The notes under the pieces were generated by a model, which saw nothing but the letters and a program-made list of their open reading frames with translations, ran no database searches and was not told the origin of the DNA. 64,000 bases of DNA, from positions 1-64,000 of the forward strand of contig QKXI01000004.1 in assembly GCA_003367665.1 (NCBI GenBank), written 5' to 3'. This document shows positions 37,581 through 46,135 of the stretch, one piece after another. This stretch comes from Leifsonia sp. ku-ls. GTDB taxonomy: Bacteria > Actinomycetota > Actinomycetes > Actinomycetales > Microbacteriaceae. Position 1 is the stretch's first letter. Every line of letters starts with the position of its first letter. The position numbers were made by a program, and so were the translations under genes.

Positions 37581-38645
37581 ATGTGGGAGGAGCGAGCCCA
37601 CCGCGCCAGACGGGAGATCCTCGCGCTCGCTGCCGACGGCTACGGGCTGGGCGAGCTCTACCAGAATGCCATCGCGGTGGTGGAGCGGGCCGTCGGCGCA
37701 GAGCTCAGCTGCTGGGCGGCTCTCGACCCGGACACGCTGACGATCAGCGCCATGGTGAGCGGCGAGGCGCGGATCCCCGGGCAGTACGAACCGCTCCTGG
37801 CGGACGCGGAATGCGCGCCGACGGAACCGCACACCTTCGCCCGGCTGGCCCGGTCCGGCCGCGCGGTCGCCCGGCTGTCGGAACTGTCCGCGCGGGAGAG
37901 GGACGAGAGTCTGCGCGCACGCGAGGTGTGGCGTCCACTGGGTCTCGATCGGGAGGTGCGGACCATGTTCGCCGTCGACGGCGCCTACTGGGGCGCCGCG
38001 GGCATGGTGCGTTCGGGCCGAGACTTCACCGAGCGCGAGGTCGACTTCCTGGCCGCCGTCGCCCCGGCGGTCGCCTCCGCCTCCCGACTGGCCGCCCGGC
38101 GCGAAGCGTCGCTGCCGGACGCCGGAGCCGCCCCGGCCATCGTCGTCCTCGGTGACGCCGGGGAGCTGCGCACGGCGACGCCGACGGTGCGGGAATGGCG
38201 CGAGCGGTTCGACGACATCGCGCCCGGTCGGTTCGCTCTCCTCCTCCGGCTGATGTGGGCCGGTGCCAGGGTCTCGCCCGAGCACGGGTTCCGGACGCGG
38301 GTGCGAGACGGCCGTGCGCGATGGGCCACCGTCGAGGCGAGTCGGCTGATCGGTGACGACGAGGACGAGGACGCGGTGGCGGTGCTCATCTCCTCCGCTC
38401 CGCCGGACGACCTCATGGACCTCGTGTTCGTCGCCTACGATCTCTCGCCTCGCGAGTGCGAGGTCTGCCGTGAGGTCATCCTGGGACGCTCCACCGCGGA
38501 GATCGGGCACGACCTCTTCATCTCCCCGTACACCGTGCAGGATCACCTGAAATCCGTGTTCGGCAAGGTGGGGGTGCACTCCCGCGGCGAGCTGGTGGAG
38601 CGGCTGCGCCCGGCGGCGCCAGGGGCACTGCGCACGCGGCCCTGA
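37581..38645 (+). CDS. GAF-domain LuxR-family transcriptional regulator
   Basis: 354 aa. The N-terminal half is GAF-like (AIAVVERAVGAELSCWAALDPDTLTISAMV onward), and the C-terminus is a LuxR helix-turn-helix (LSPRECEVCREVILGRSTAEIGHDLFISPYTVQDHLKSVF). This single-component layout is common in actinobacteria; the ligand is unknown. It probably autoactivates through the palindrome upstream and may control the divergent DUF1304 gene. Confidence 0.92.
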   Translation: MWEERAHRARREILALAADGYGLGELYQNAIAVVERAVGAELSCWAALDPDTLTISAMVSGEARIPGQYEPLLADAECAPTEPHTFARLARSGRAVARLSELSARERDESLRAREVWRPLGLDREVRTMFAVDGAYWGAAGMVRSGRDFTEREVDFLAAVAPAVASASRLAARREASLPDAGAAPAIVVLGDAGELRTATPTVREWRERFDDIAPGRFALLLRLMWAGARVSPEHGFRTRVRDGRARWATVEASRLIGDDEDEDAVAVLISSAPPDDLMDLVFVAYDLSPRECEVCREVILGRSTAEIGHDLFISPYTVQDHLKSVFGKVGVHSRGELVERLRPAAPGALRTRP

Positions 38646-38660
38646 CGCCCCGGGTCGCGG

Positions 38661-40280
38661 TCATCCGATCGACTCGATGTGGTTGTTGGCCCCGTTGACG
38701 AGGTAGCCCCCGTCGAAGCTGAGGAATGGCCATACCGTCTGGTCGAGCGTCCACAGCCTCTCGCCGGTCGAGAGGGAGTATGCGGCGGCCGGCACCGTGC
38801 CATCGGCGGAGCCGAAGGTGTAGAGGTTGGTGAGCCCGAACAGATCCGCTCCCCGCGACGGAATGTCGCTCGGCCCGGTGACGACGGAGCCCGTGGAGTG
38901 GGTGAGCTCGCAGCGTCCGGAGCTGGTCGAGAACATGAACGCGTCGTCCGGGACGGCGAGTGTGGCTATGCCGTAGCCAGCGGTCTCGACGCGACAGGTC
39001 GAGCCGGGCACGCTCCAGCGTTGCGCTCCGGTCGCCTGGTCGAACAGTGCGAGCGAGTCCTTGGTCTGGATGAAGAACTCGCCGGTGTCGGGGGTGCCGA
39101 ACAACTGGGTTCCCGGAGCGTTCGCGGGGAAGATCTGAGAGTCGGACGGCACCTGCTTCGTCCACGCCACGCTACCGTCCAACGCGTAACCGGTGATCTC
39201 GACGTCGCCGGGCGAGAGTGACGAAGGCTGTCCCAGGAGGATGCGGCTCATCGACGTGACCGACTCCGAGGGGAGGGGAGTCGTGCTCCCCGTGTCCAGT
39301 CTGATCATCGTGCTCACGGAGTGTTGATAGGCGAGGTCCGACCCCTTCGCGACGACGACCTGGGCGTCGGGGGTAGGGGTGTCGATGACCGTATTGACAG
39401 TCGGAACGGATGCGGTCCACACCGGGTTGGCGACGTCCATCGGGTTGACCCTCGTGAAGGTGTCCGTGCCGATGATCAAGCCCCGCGCATCCAGCTTGCG
39501 CGTCAGGAGGAGCACGTCGCCCGACGGGCCGGGCAGTGCCTGGATATCGTTCTTCGGGGTGGTCCCGAACCAGTCCAGCGGCACCGACGCCACCGACGTG
39601 CCCGTCGAGAGGTCGATCACGTCGTGGGGACCGGACTCCGCGCCCGGGTAGACGAGGAGGGCCCGGCCGGACGTGCCGAGGACGTCGAAGCCCACCTGAT
39701 ACGTGGGCGTGGGCGGCGTGAAGCGCCACTCCCTGCTCCACAGGACGGTGCCGTTCGACGTGTCCACAAGGGTGAGGCCGAGGTGTTCGTCGCGGCGGTC
39801 CCCACAGCCCTCCGTGCCGGGCACCCCTTCGTATTCCTTCGGGCGGACGCCGGAGATGTAGACGGCTCGACCTTCGCTGAGGGTGTACCCCTTGCTTCCC
39901 GTGCAATCGGACGAGCCCGGGAGATCGAGCGACCAGCGGGTGCTCGGCGCCAGTCTGTCGACATCGTTCGGAAGGACCACACCCGTCTGCACCAGCGGCG
40001 TCGCCGTCGACGTGGGGGTGGGCGTCGGTGTCGGTGTCGGCGTCTGGGTCGGTGTCGGCGTCGGCAGGGGCGCCGGAGGGATGTCGCCTCCCCCGAAGTG
40101 CAGCACGCCGGTCAGGGCCAGGGCGGCCGTGCCGCCGGCGAGCGCCACGGCGACGCCGGAGAGCACGCTGGTGAGGAGGATCTGGAGGCGCTTACGGCGG
40201 CGCGGCTCGGCCTCGACGGTGTCGATCAGCAGCTGCCGGATGGCGGCGCTGCGCTCGGGGGTGAATTCCGTGGTGCTCAT
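38661..40280 (-). CDS. Membrane-anchored PQQ-like beta-propeller protein, partner of the sigma factor
   Basis: 539 aa. A cytoplasmic N-terminus of about 32 residues (TPERSAAIRQLLIDTVEAEPRRRKR) precedes one membrane helix (33-60). Next come a Pro-Thr linker (68-95) and a long extracytoplasmic region with blades of the type TGERLWTLDQ and TGAQRWSVPG, a PQQ-like/WD propeller. The gene overlaps the sigma factor stop by 4 nt. This is where an anti-sigma factor is normally encoded, so the short N-terminus may bind the sigma factor. No zinc-binding anti-sigma motif (HxxxCxxC) is present. Confidence 0.85.
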   Translation of the reverse strand: MSTTEFTPERSAAIRQLLIDTVEAEPRRRKRLQILLTSVLSGVAVALAGGTAALALTGVLHFGGGDIPPAPLPTPTPTQTPTPTPTPTPTSTATPLVQTGVVLPNDVDRLAPSTRWSLDLPGSSDCTGSKGYTLSEGRAVYISGVRPKEYEGVPGTEGCGDRRDEHLGLTLVDTSNGTVLWSREWRFTPPTPTYQVGFDVLGTSGRALLVYPGAESGPHDVIDLSTGTSVASVPLDWFGTTPKNDIQALPGPSGDVLLLTRKLDARGLIIGTDTFTRVNPMDVANPVWTASVPTVNTVIDTPTPDAQVVVAKGSDLAYQHSVSTMIRLDTGSTTPLPSESVTSMSRILLGQPSSLSPGDVEITGYALDGSVAWTKQVPSDSQIFPANAPGTQLFGTPDTGEFFIQTKDSLALFDQATGAQRWSVPGSTCRVETAGYGIATLAVPDDAFMFSTSSGRCELTHSTGSVVTGPSDIPSRGADLFGLTNLYTFGSADGTVPAAAYSLSTGERLWTLDQTVWPFLSFDGGYLVNGANNHIESIG

Positions 40281-40879
40281 CGTGCACCTCCTTCGAGGAT
40301 CGTGGAGTCGTTGGTGTCGGTGGCGAGCGGCGACGCCAGCTCGGTGAGGCGCGCGCGGGCGCGGGAGAGCCGGGACTTGACCGTCCCCTCGGGCACCCCG
40401 AGCGCTTCCGCCGCCTGGGCGGTCGTCAGCTCCTCGAGGACGCAGAGCGTGATCACGTCCTGATCGCGCTTGCTCAGCCGGGAGAACGCCTCACGCACCT
40501 GGCGTCCGCGGTCGGCACCGTCGAGCGTCTCGTCGACGTCGGGAGCGTGGTCGCGCTGCGGGGGAGGCGGTGGCAGCTTGCTCAGGGCGTTGCGGTAACG
40601 GCGTGCCCCGCGGGCGTGATTCCGCGCGGCGTAGTTCGTCGTCACCAGCAGCCAGCCGATGATCGAGTCGTCGACCAGGCGCACGGAGTCGCGCTTGCGC
40701 CACGCCTCCAGGAAGACGACGGCGGTCACGTCCTCCGCGTCATGGCGTTCCCGAAGCAGCCTCAGTGCGTGGCCGAAGACGCGGTCGCGGTGGCGGTCGT
40801 ACAGCGACGCGAACGCGGGGCCGTCCCCGCCGCGTGCCGCCGACCAGGCCGCGGCCTCGTCGAAGTCTTCCGTGCTCAT
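40277..40879 (-). CDS. ECF RNA polymerase sigma factor
   Basis: 200 aa from ATG 40879. Region 2 spans FASLYDRHRDRVFGHALRLLRERHDAEDVTAVVFLEAWRKRD, and region 4 is LSKRDQDVITLCVLEELTTAQAAEALGVPEGTVKSRLSRAR, separated by a Pro-rich linker. An ATG 36 nt upstream has no ribosome binding site and was not chosen. The next gene is a membrane-anchored propeller protein coupled by overlap, giving a likely signal-controlled sigma pair. The divergent neighbour is dacB. Confidence 0.92.
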   Translation of the reverse strand: MSTEDFDEAAAWSAARGGDGPAFASLYDRHRDRVFGHALRLLRERHDAEDVTAVVFLEAWRKRDSVRLVDDSIIGWLLVTTNYAARNHARGARRYRNALSKLPPPPPQRDHAPDVDETLDGADRGRQVREAFSRLSKRDQDVITLCVLEELTTAQAAEALGVPEGTVKSRLSRARARLTELASPLATDTNDSTILEGGAR

Positions 40880-40951
40880 ACCCTCTACTGTCCAGACCGT
40901 CGGCGATGGTTCCATCCTGGGCCATCGGCACCATGCGCCGTTCAGAAAGCC

Positions 40952-40966
40952 CGGGTACCATACCCG
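40952..40966 (+). promoter_or_regulatory. dacB -10 box inside a palindrome
   Basis: CGGGTA-CCA-TACCCG is a perfect inverted repeat containing TACCAT (40956-40961), the -10 element. ATG 40968 follows 6 nt after it, so the message is leaderless and the palindrome could be an operator. Confidence 0.55.
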
Positions 40967-40967
40967 A

Positions 40968-42458
40968 ATGCACGAATCGGATCAGCCGGACACCGGCGTG
41001 CCCGCTCGTCCACCGTGGAGTCCTCTCGCCGGCATCATGTCCGCGGTGCGTTCGCACCCGAAGGCGTGGCTCGTCGCGGGCGCGGCCGCCGTCTTCGTGC
41101 TGCTCGCCTCCGGGAGCGTCGCCCTCGGTGCGACCGTCGGAGCGCCCGCCGCCGCGGGGACGCCCGCGTCGGCCACCGCGACCCCGACCAGGACGGCGAC
41201 GCCGACCCCGACGCCCACCGTCGATCCCGGCCGTCCCGTGCCCGCCAACCAGGGCGCCGCGACACGTGTCCGTACCTGCTCGGTCGCCGGCCTCGCCTCC
41301 GATGGGCGACTCGGCACGCTGGAGGCCCAGGTCGTCAACGCGAAGACCGGCCAGGTGCTGTTCGACCGCAATGGCGGGAAGCCGGCGCCGACCGCGTCCG
41401 TCCTCAAGACGCTCACCTCGGCCGCGGCGCTCGCCACGCTCGGTCCCGACTACCGGGTCTCCACGACCGTGGTGGCCGGAAGCACGCCGGGCCAGATCGT
41501 GATCGTGGGCGGCGGCGACGTGACGCTGTCGCGCCTGCCCGCCGGGCAGGCCTCCTTCTACACGGGCGCGCCCAAGATCCAGGACCTCGCGAACCAGGTG
41601 AAGCAGGCCATGGCGGGCCAGCAGATCACCTCCATCGTGGTGGACGCCTCCCTCTTCGGCGCGCCGTTCTGGCAGCCCAGCTGGGACGAGCACGAGGAGC
41701 GGGTCGTCGAGGGCTCGACGCCGTACATGACCGCGCTCATGGTGGACGGCGACCGCGACGACCCCACCGCGGTCGAGTCGCCGAGGAGCACCGACCCGGT
41801 CTCGCGCGCCGTGCAGTACTTCCAGCAGTACCTGGGCACCAACGTCGGCGTCAGCCAGGGCGTCGCCCCGGCGGGCGCGCGCCAGCTCGGCGCCGTCCAG
41901 TCTCAGCCGGTCACCACGCTGATCGATCAGGCGATGCGGGTCTCCGACAACACGATCATGGAGGAGCTCGCGCGGCTCGTCGCGATCAAGAACGGCGCGG
42001 GCAACACCTTCGACGCCCTCAACGCCGGCGTGCTCGCCGGGCTGAAGGGCTACGGGATCGACACCGCCGGCATCCACATCGCCGACGGCTCCGGACTGAG
42101 CAATGACAATGCCGTTCCGCCGTCGTACCTGACGCAGCTGTTCATCAAGGTGCTGAACCGGCAGAACGGCCTCGGCGTGGTCTACGACGGCCTGCCCGTC
42201 TCCGGGAAGTCGGGAACGCTCGGGCCCGGCTACAACCGGTTCACCGGCGCCAACTCCGTCGCCCGCGGCGCGGTCTACGCGAAGACCGGCTGGATCGACC
42301 ACGGCTACACGCTGTCCGGCATCGTGAACGCGGCCGACGGCACGCCGCTGACCTTCGCCGTGTTCGCGTTGGGCGACGTGAGCGACAACGCCAAGCAGGC
42401 GATCGACACCCTCGTCACCGGCTTCTACAAGTGCGGTGACAACCTCACCAACGGCTGA
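40968..42458 (+). CDS. dacB: D-alanyl-D-alanine carboxypeptidase/endopeptidase (PBP4 family)
   Basis: 496 aa. One membrane anchor (about residues 33-58) is followed by an Ala/Thr/Pro-rich linker and an S13 peptidase domain. The active-site serine lies in SVLK (TASVLKTLTSAA), the second motif is SDN (RVSDNTIMEEL) and the third KTG (VYAKTGWIDHG). It trims or cuts peptidoglycan cross-links outside the membrane. ATG 40968 is leaderless. pncA follows 16 nt downstream. Confidence 0.93.
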   Translation: MHESDQPDTGVPARPPWSPLAGIMSAVRSHPKAWLVAGAAAVFVLLASGSVALGATVGAPAAAGTPASATATPTRTATPTPTPTVDPGRPVPANQGAATRVRTCSVAGLASDGRLGTLEAQVVNAKTGQVLFDRNGGKPAPTASVLKTLTSAAALATLGPDYRVSTTVVAGSTPGQIVIVGGGDVTLSRLPAGQASFYTGAPKIQDLANQVKQAMAGQQITSIVVDASLFGAPFWQPSWDEHEERVVEGSTPYMTALMVDGDRDDPTAVESPRSTDPVSRAVQYFQQYLGTNVGVSQGVAPAGARQLGAVQSQPVTTLIDQAMRVSDNTIMEELARLVAIKNGAGNTFDALNAGVLAGLKGYGIDTAGIHIADGSGLSNDNAVPPSYLTQLFIKVLNRQNGLGVVYDGLPVSGKSGTLGPGYNRFTGANSVARGAVYAKTGWIDHGYTLSGIVNAADGTPLTFAVFALGDVSDNAKQAIDTLVTGFYKCGDNLTNG

Positions 42459-42474
42459 CCTCGGGAGGCGGCAC

Positions 42475-43050
42475 ATGGGCAGAGCGCTCTTCATCGTGGA
42501 CGTGCAGAACGACTTCACGGAGGGCGGTGCGCTCGGTGTCGCGGGCGGCGCCGCCGTCGCGGAGGGGGTGTCGGCGTGGCTGCGCGACCACGCCGACGAC
42601 TACGATCTCATCGTGGCCAGCCGCGACTGGCACGACGGCGATAACGACAACGGCGGACACTTCGCCACCGACGAGGAGCCGGACTTCGTCGACAGCTGGC
42701 CGGTGCACTGCGTGGCGGGGACGCCGGGCGCCGAGTACCACCCGGCGCTCGACACCTCCAGGGTGACGCATCACGTGCACAAGGGGCAGGGCGTGCCGGC
42801 GTACTCGCTGTTCGAGGGGAGGACCGAGGCGGGGGAGACCGTGCACGAGCTCCTGGATCAGCGCGGCATCCACGAGGTCGACGTCGTCGGCATCGCGACC
42901 GATTACTGCGTGCGGGCCTCGGCGCTGGACGCCCTGGGCCACGGGCAGCACGTGCGCGTGCTGACCTCGCTGGTGGCCGGCGTCGCGCCGACGACGTCGG
43001 AGGCCGCGCTGGCCGAGTTGGCGCACGCCGGCGCCGAGCTCGTGGACTGA
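42475..43050 (+). CDS. pncA: Nicotinamidase / isochorismatase family hydrolase
   Basis: 191 aa from ATG 42475 with GGGAGG 5-8 nt upstream. The opening ALFIVDVQNDFTEGG carries the catalytic aspartate, a metal-site pattern appears in SRDWHDGDNDNGGHF, and the nucleophile cysteine lies in GIATDYCVRASALDA. It hydrolyses nicotinamide to nicotinate for NAD salvage. Length and motif order match PncA rather than the wider isochorismatase group. Confidence 0.93.
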   Translation: MGRALFIVDVQNDFTEGGALGVAGGAAVAEGVSAWLRDHADDYDLIVASRDWHDGDNDNGGHFATDEEPDFVDSWPVHCVAGTPGAEYHPALDTSRVTHHVHKGQGVPAYSLFEGRTEAGETVHELLDQRGIHEVDVVGIATDYCVRASALDALGHGQHVRVLTSLVAGVAPTTSEAALAELAHAGAELVD

Positions 43051-43068
43051 ACGCCGCATCCGCGCTAC

Positions 43069-43097
43069 CCTGATTGCTAGCCCATCTAGTAATCAGG
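43069..43097. promoter_or_regulatory. Palindromic operator upstream of the MMPL exporter gene
   Basis: CCTGATTGCTAG and CTAGTAATCAGG are inverted with one mismatch around CCCAT. The right arm overlaps the ribosome binding site CAGGAGG (43094-43100), so a bound repressor would also cover the transcript start region. No regulator gene is adjacent. Confidence 0.6.
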
Positions 43098-43104
43098 AGG
43101 CGTA

Positions 43105-45273
43105 GTGTCTGAACCGGCCCGCTGGCTGCGCATCGTCGTGCCGACCGTGCTCGTGCTGATCTGGCTCGTGCTGGCCGGCCTCGGCGGACCGACGTTCGGC
43201 AAGCTCTCCGGCGTCTCCAGCAACGACCAGGCCTCGTTCCTGCCCGCCAGCGCCGAGTCGACAGAGGTGCAGGACTGGCAGAAACGATTCACCGACTCCG
43301 GCGCCATCCCGGCGATCGTCGTGGTGGAGGCCGACGGCACGATCCAGAAGAGGGCGCTCGGCACCACCTACGCGGAGCTCGGGAGGAAGCTGGGCGAGGT
43401 CGACGGCGTCCAGCCGCCGCAGGACGGCCAGCCGACGAGCGTGGCGGGCCCGATCCCGTCGGAGGACGGGAAGGCGGTCGAGTACATCGTGCCCGTCGAG
43501 CAGTCGGACGAGCTGAAGACCGTCGTCGCGGACCTGCGCGCGGTGGCGGCCGACGGCGTGCCGGAGGGGGCGCGGGCGTGGGTGACCGGTCCGGCCGGTC
43601 TGACGGCCGACCTCGTCGCTGCCTTCGGCGGGATCGACGGCATCCTGCTGCTCGTCGCCGTGGCCGCCGTGTTCGTCATCCTGCTGCTGGTCTACCGTGC
43701 GCTGCTGCTGCCGTTCCTGGTGCTGTTCACCTCGGTCTTCGCGCTGTGCGCGGCGATCCTCGTGGTCTACCTGTTCGCCCTCTGGGGCTGGATCAAGCTC
43801 TCCGGGCAGAGCCAGGGCATCCTCTCGATCCTCGTGATCGGCGCGGCCACCGACTACTCGCTGCTCCTCGTCGCCCGGTACCGGGAGGCGCTGGAGCGCG
43901 ATCCGTCGCGCTGGGTGGCGATCCTGCGGGCCTGGAAGGCGGCCTTCGAGCCGATCGTCGCCTCCGGGGCGACGGTCATCCTGGCGCTGCTGTGCCTGCT
44001 GTTCTCCGACCTCAACTCGAACAAGAGCCTCGGGCCGATCGCGGCGATCGGGATCGTGTTCTCCCTCTTCGCCGCCCTCACCCTGCTGCCCGCCCTGCTC
44101 GCGATCTTCGGCCGGGCGTCGTTCTGGCCGTTCCGTCCGGTCGTCGGCGGTCGCCGGCGTTCCCGCACCGAGGGCGCGACGCTCACCGGGTTGGAGGGCG
44201 TCAGCGGCCTGTGGCGTCGCGTCGGCGGGCTGATCGCGCGGCGGCCGCGCGTGACCTGGATCGTGTCGTTCGTGCTGCTCGCGGCCTGCGCGCTCGGCCT
44301 CACCCAGTTGAAGGCGAACGGGGTGCAGCAGACCGACGTGGTGCTGTCGCAGTCCGACGCGGTCGACGGGCAGGCCGTCGTCGCGAAGTACTTCGACGCG
44401 GGCTCCGGCTCGCCCGTGCTCATCGTCGCGCCGGAGGCGGACGGTGAGAAGGTGCTCGCCGCGACCGAGAAGACGGACGGGATCGCGTCCGCCACCTTCT
44501 ACACCGGAGGCGGTCGCCCTCAGTCGGGCGCGCCAGTGGACCCGGTGGTGAAGGACGGTCACGTGCTCATCCAGGCGACCCTCTCCTCCGAACCGGACTC
44601 GGCCGAGGCGGAGGACGTCGTGAAGACGCTGCGCACATCCCTGTCCGACGACGGGTCCGTGCTGGTCGGCGGCGTCACCGCGATCGCGCTCGACACCAAC
44701 GAGACGGCGCAGAGCGACCTGCTGAAGATCATCCCGATCGTGCTCGGGGTCATCCTGCTGATCCTCATGCTGCTGCTGCGCTCGATTCTCGCGCCGGTGC
44801 TGCTGATCGGAAGCGTGGTGCTGTCGTACGCCGCCGCGCTCGGCGTCTCCGCGCTCGTGTTCAACCACGTCTTCGGGTTCCCTGGCGCGGACGCGGCGGT
44901 GCCGCTGTTCGGCTTCGTCTTCCTGGTCGCGCTCGGCGTGGACTACAACATCTTCCTCATGACGCGCGTGCGGGAGGAGTCGCTGCACCTCGGGACGCGT
45001 CCCGGCATCCTGCGCGGACTGGGCCTGACCGGGAGCGTCATCACCTCCGCCGGGATCGTCCTCGCGGCGACCTTCGCCGCGCTCGCCGTCATCCCGATCC
45101 TGTTCCTGGTGCAGATCGCCTTCATCGTGGCGTTCGGCGTGCTGCTCGACACGGTCGTGGTGCGGTCGCTGCTGGTCCCGGCGGTCTCGTACGACATCGG
45201 CCGCGCGATCTGGTGGCCGTCGACGCTCTGGCGCAGGAAAGAGCACGAGGCGAGGGCGGAGGTCTCGGCCTGA
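43105..45273 (+). CDS. MMPL/RND-type membrane exporter
   Basis: 722 aa with about eleven or twelve membrane helices in two halves, each headed by a large extracytoplasmic domain: helices near residues 9-27, 170-345 and 380-400, then 550-710. Repeated signature GAATDYSLLLVARYREAL and its mirror VALGVDYNIFLMTRVREE are the MMPL proton-relay helices. It probably exports lipids or drugs. The GTG start has CAGGAGG 4 nt upstream, overlapping a palindromic operator. Confidence 0.93.
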   Translation: MSEPARWLRIVVPTVLVLIWLVLAGLGGPTFGKLSGVSSNDQASFLPASAESTEVQDWQKRFTDSGAIPAIVVVEADGTIQKRALGTTYAELGRKLGEVDGVQPPQDGQPTSVAGPIPSEDGKAVEYIVPVEQSDELKTVVADLRAVAADGVPEGARAWVTGPAGLTADLVAAFGGIDGILLLVAVAAVFVILLLVYRALLLPFLVLFTSVFALCAAILVVYLFALWGWIKLSGQSQGILSILVIGAATDYSLLLVARYREALERDPSRWVAILRAWKAAFEPIVASGATVILALLCLLFSDLNSNKSLGPIAAIGIVFSLFAALTLLPALLAIFGRASFWPFRPVVGGRRRSRTEGATLTGLEGVSGLWRRVGGLIARRPRVTWIVSFVLLAACALGLTQLKANGVQQTDVVLSQSDAVDGQAVVAKYFDAGSGSPVLIVAPEADGEKVLAATEKTDGIASATFYTGGGRPQSGAPVDPVVKDGHVLIQATLSSEPDSAEAEDVVKTLRTSLSDDGSVLVGGVTAIALDTNETAQSDLLKIIPIVLGVILLILMLLLRSILAPVLLIGSVVLSYAAALGVSALVFNHVFGFPGADAAVPLFGFVFLVALGVDYNIFLMTRVREESLHLGTRPGILRGLGLTGSVITSAGIVLAATFAALAVIPILFLVQIAFIVAFGVLLDTVVVRSLLVPAVSYDIGRAIWWPSTLWRRKEHEARAEVSA

Positions 45274-45301
45274 CCGGCGCCGGGTTGCTCGCGGGTCGCC
45301 C

Positions 45302-46051
45302 GTGAACGAGAGTGGGGGCATGGCCCAGCTGCACGTCGACCGGCATCCCGGAGCCGACCCCGTCCTGCTCGTCCACGGCTTCGCCTCCACGGGGGCGCTC
45401 ACCTGGGAGGCGACCGGATGGGTGGCGGCGCTCGCCGAGGCGGGCCGGGGCGCGATCGTCCCCGATCTGCGGGGACACGGCGGGAGCGACGCGCCGCACG
45501 ACCCGGCCGCCTACTCGCCCGACCTGCTCGCGCAGGATCTGCTGGCGGTCCTGGACGCGCAGGGCGTCGACCGCGTCGACGTGATCGGGTACTCGATGGG
45601 CAGCTGGGTCTCGCTCGCCCTGGTCGGCCTCGCCCCGCACCGCGTGCGCCGGCTCGTGGTCGGCGGCGTGGGGACGGTCGAACAGTTCGGCCGCTGGGGC
45701 GTCGCCCCCGTGCAGGCGGCCCTCCGCGGCGAGCCGGCCGCCCTCGACCCGACCAGCCCGCTCGCGCCGCTGCTGGCGTCCATCCGCCAGGCGCCCGGCA
45801 TCGACCGCGAGGCGCTCGCCGCGTGCGCGGCCGGCATGGCAGAACACCCGCTCCCGCTGGCGAGCACGGTCCCGACGCTGCTGGTCGCCGGCGACGCGGA
45901 TCCGGTGGCCGAGGACGCCGCCGACGCGGCCCGGCTGCTCGGGGCGAGGCTCGTCCTGCTGCCGAAGCGCAACCACGTCACCGCGCTCAGCGCCCGCGGC
46001 TTCAAGGCGGCCGCGTTGCCGTTCCTGGCGGGGGAGGCGGCGCCCACCTGA
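45302..46051 (+). CDS. Alpha/beta hydrolase
   Basis: 249 aa. Oxyanion region LLVHGFAST, nucleophile serine in GYSMGSWVSLAL, aspartate in VAGDADPV and histidine in KRNHVTALS. A cytosolic hydrolase of unknown substrate, 28 nt after the MMPL exporter and possibly cotranscribed. GTG 45302 and ATG 45320 are both possible starts; the second removes only six residues. Confidence 0.88.
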   Translation: MNESGGMAQLHVDRHPGADPVLLVHGFASTGALTWEATGWVAALAEAGRGAIVPDLRGHGGSDAPHDPAAYSPDLLAQDLLAVLDAQGVDRVDVIGYSMGSWVSLALVGLAPHRVRRLVVGGVGTVEQFGRWGVAPVQAALRGEPAALDPTSPLAPLLASIRQAPGIDREALAACAAGMAEHPLPLASTVPTLLVAGDADPVAEDAADAARLLGARLVLLPKRNHVTALSARGFKAAALPFLAGEAAPT

Positions 46052-46123
46052 GGCGCGATTGTGCATGCATTATCGGCATTGCATTGAATACCGCTCGAGT
46101 GTGCAAATAACTCCGGGTATCCC

Positions 46124-46129
46124 TATAGT
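46124..46129 (+). promoter_or_regulatory. -10 element of the metzincin gene, leaderless
   Basis: TATAGT lies 6 nt before the ATG. The preceding 70 bp are distinctly AT-rich for this genome and contain TGCATGCA, but no clear -35. Confidence 0.6.
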
Positions 46130-46135
46130 GGCGGC

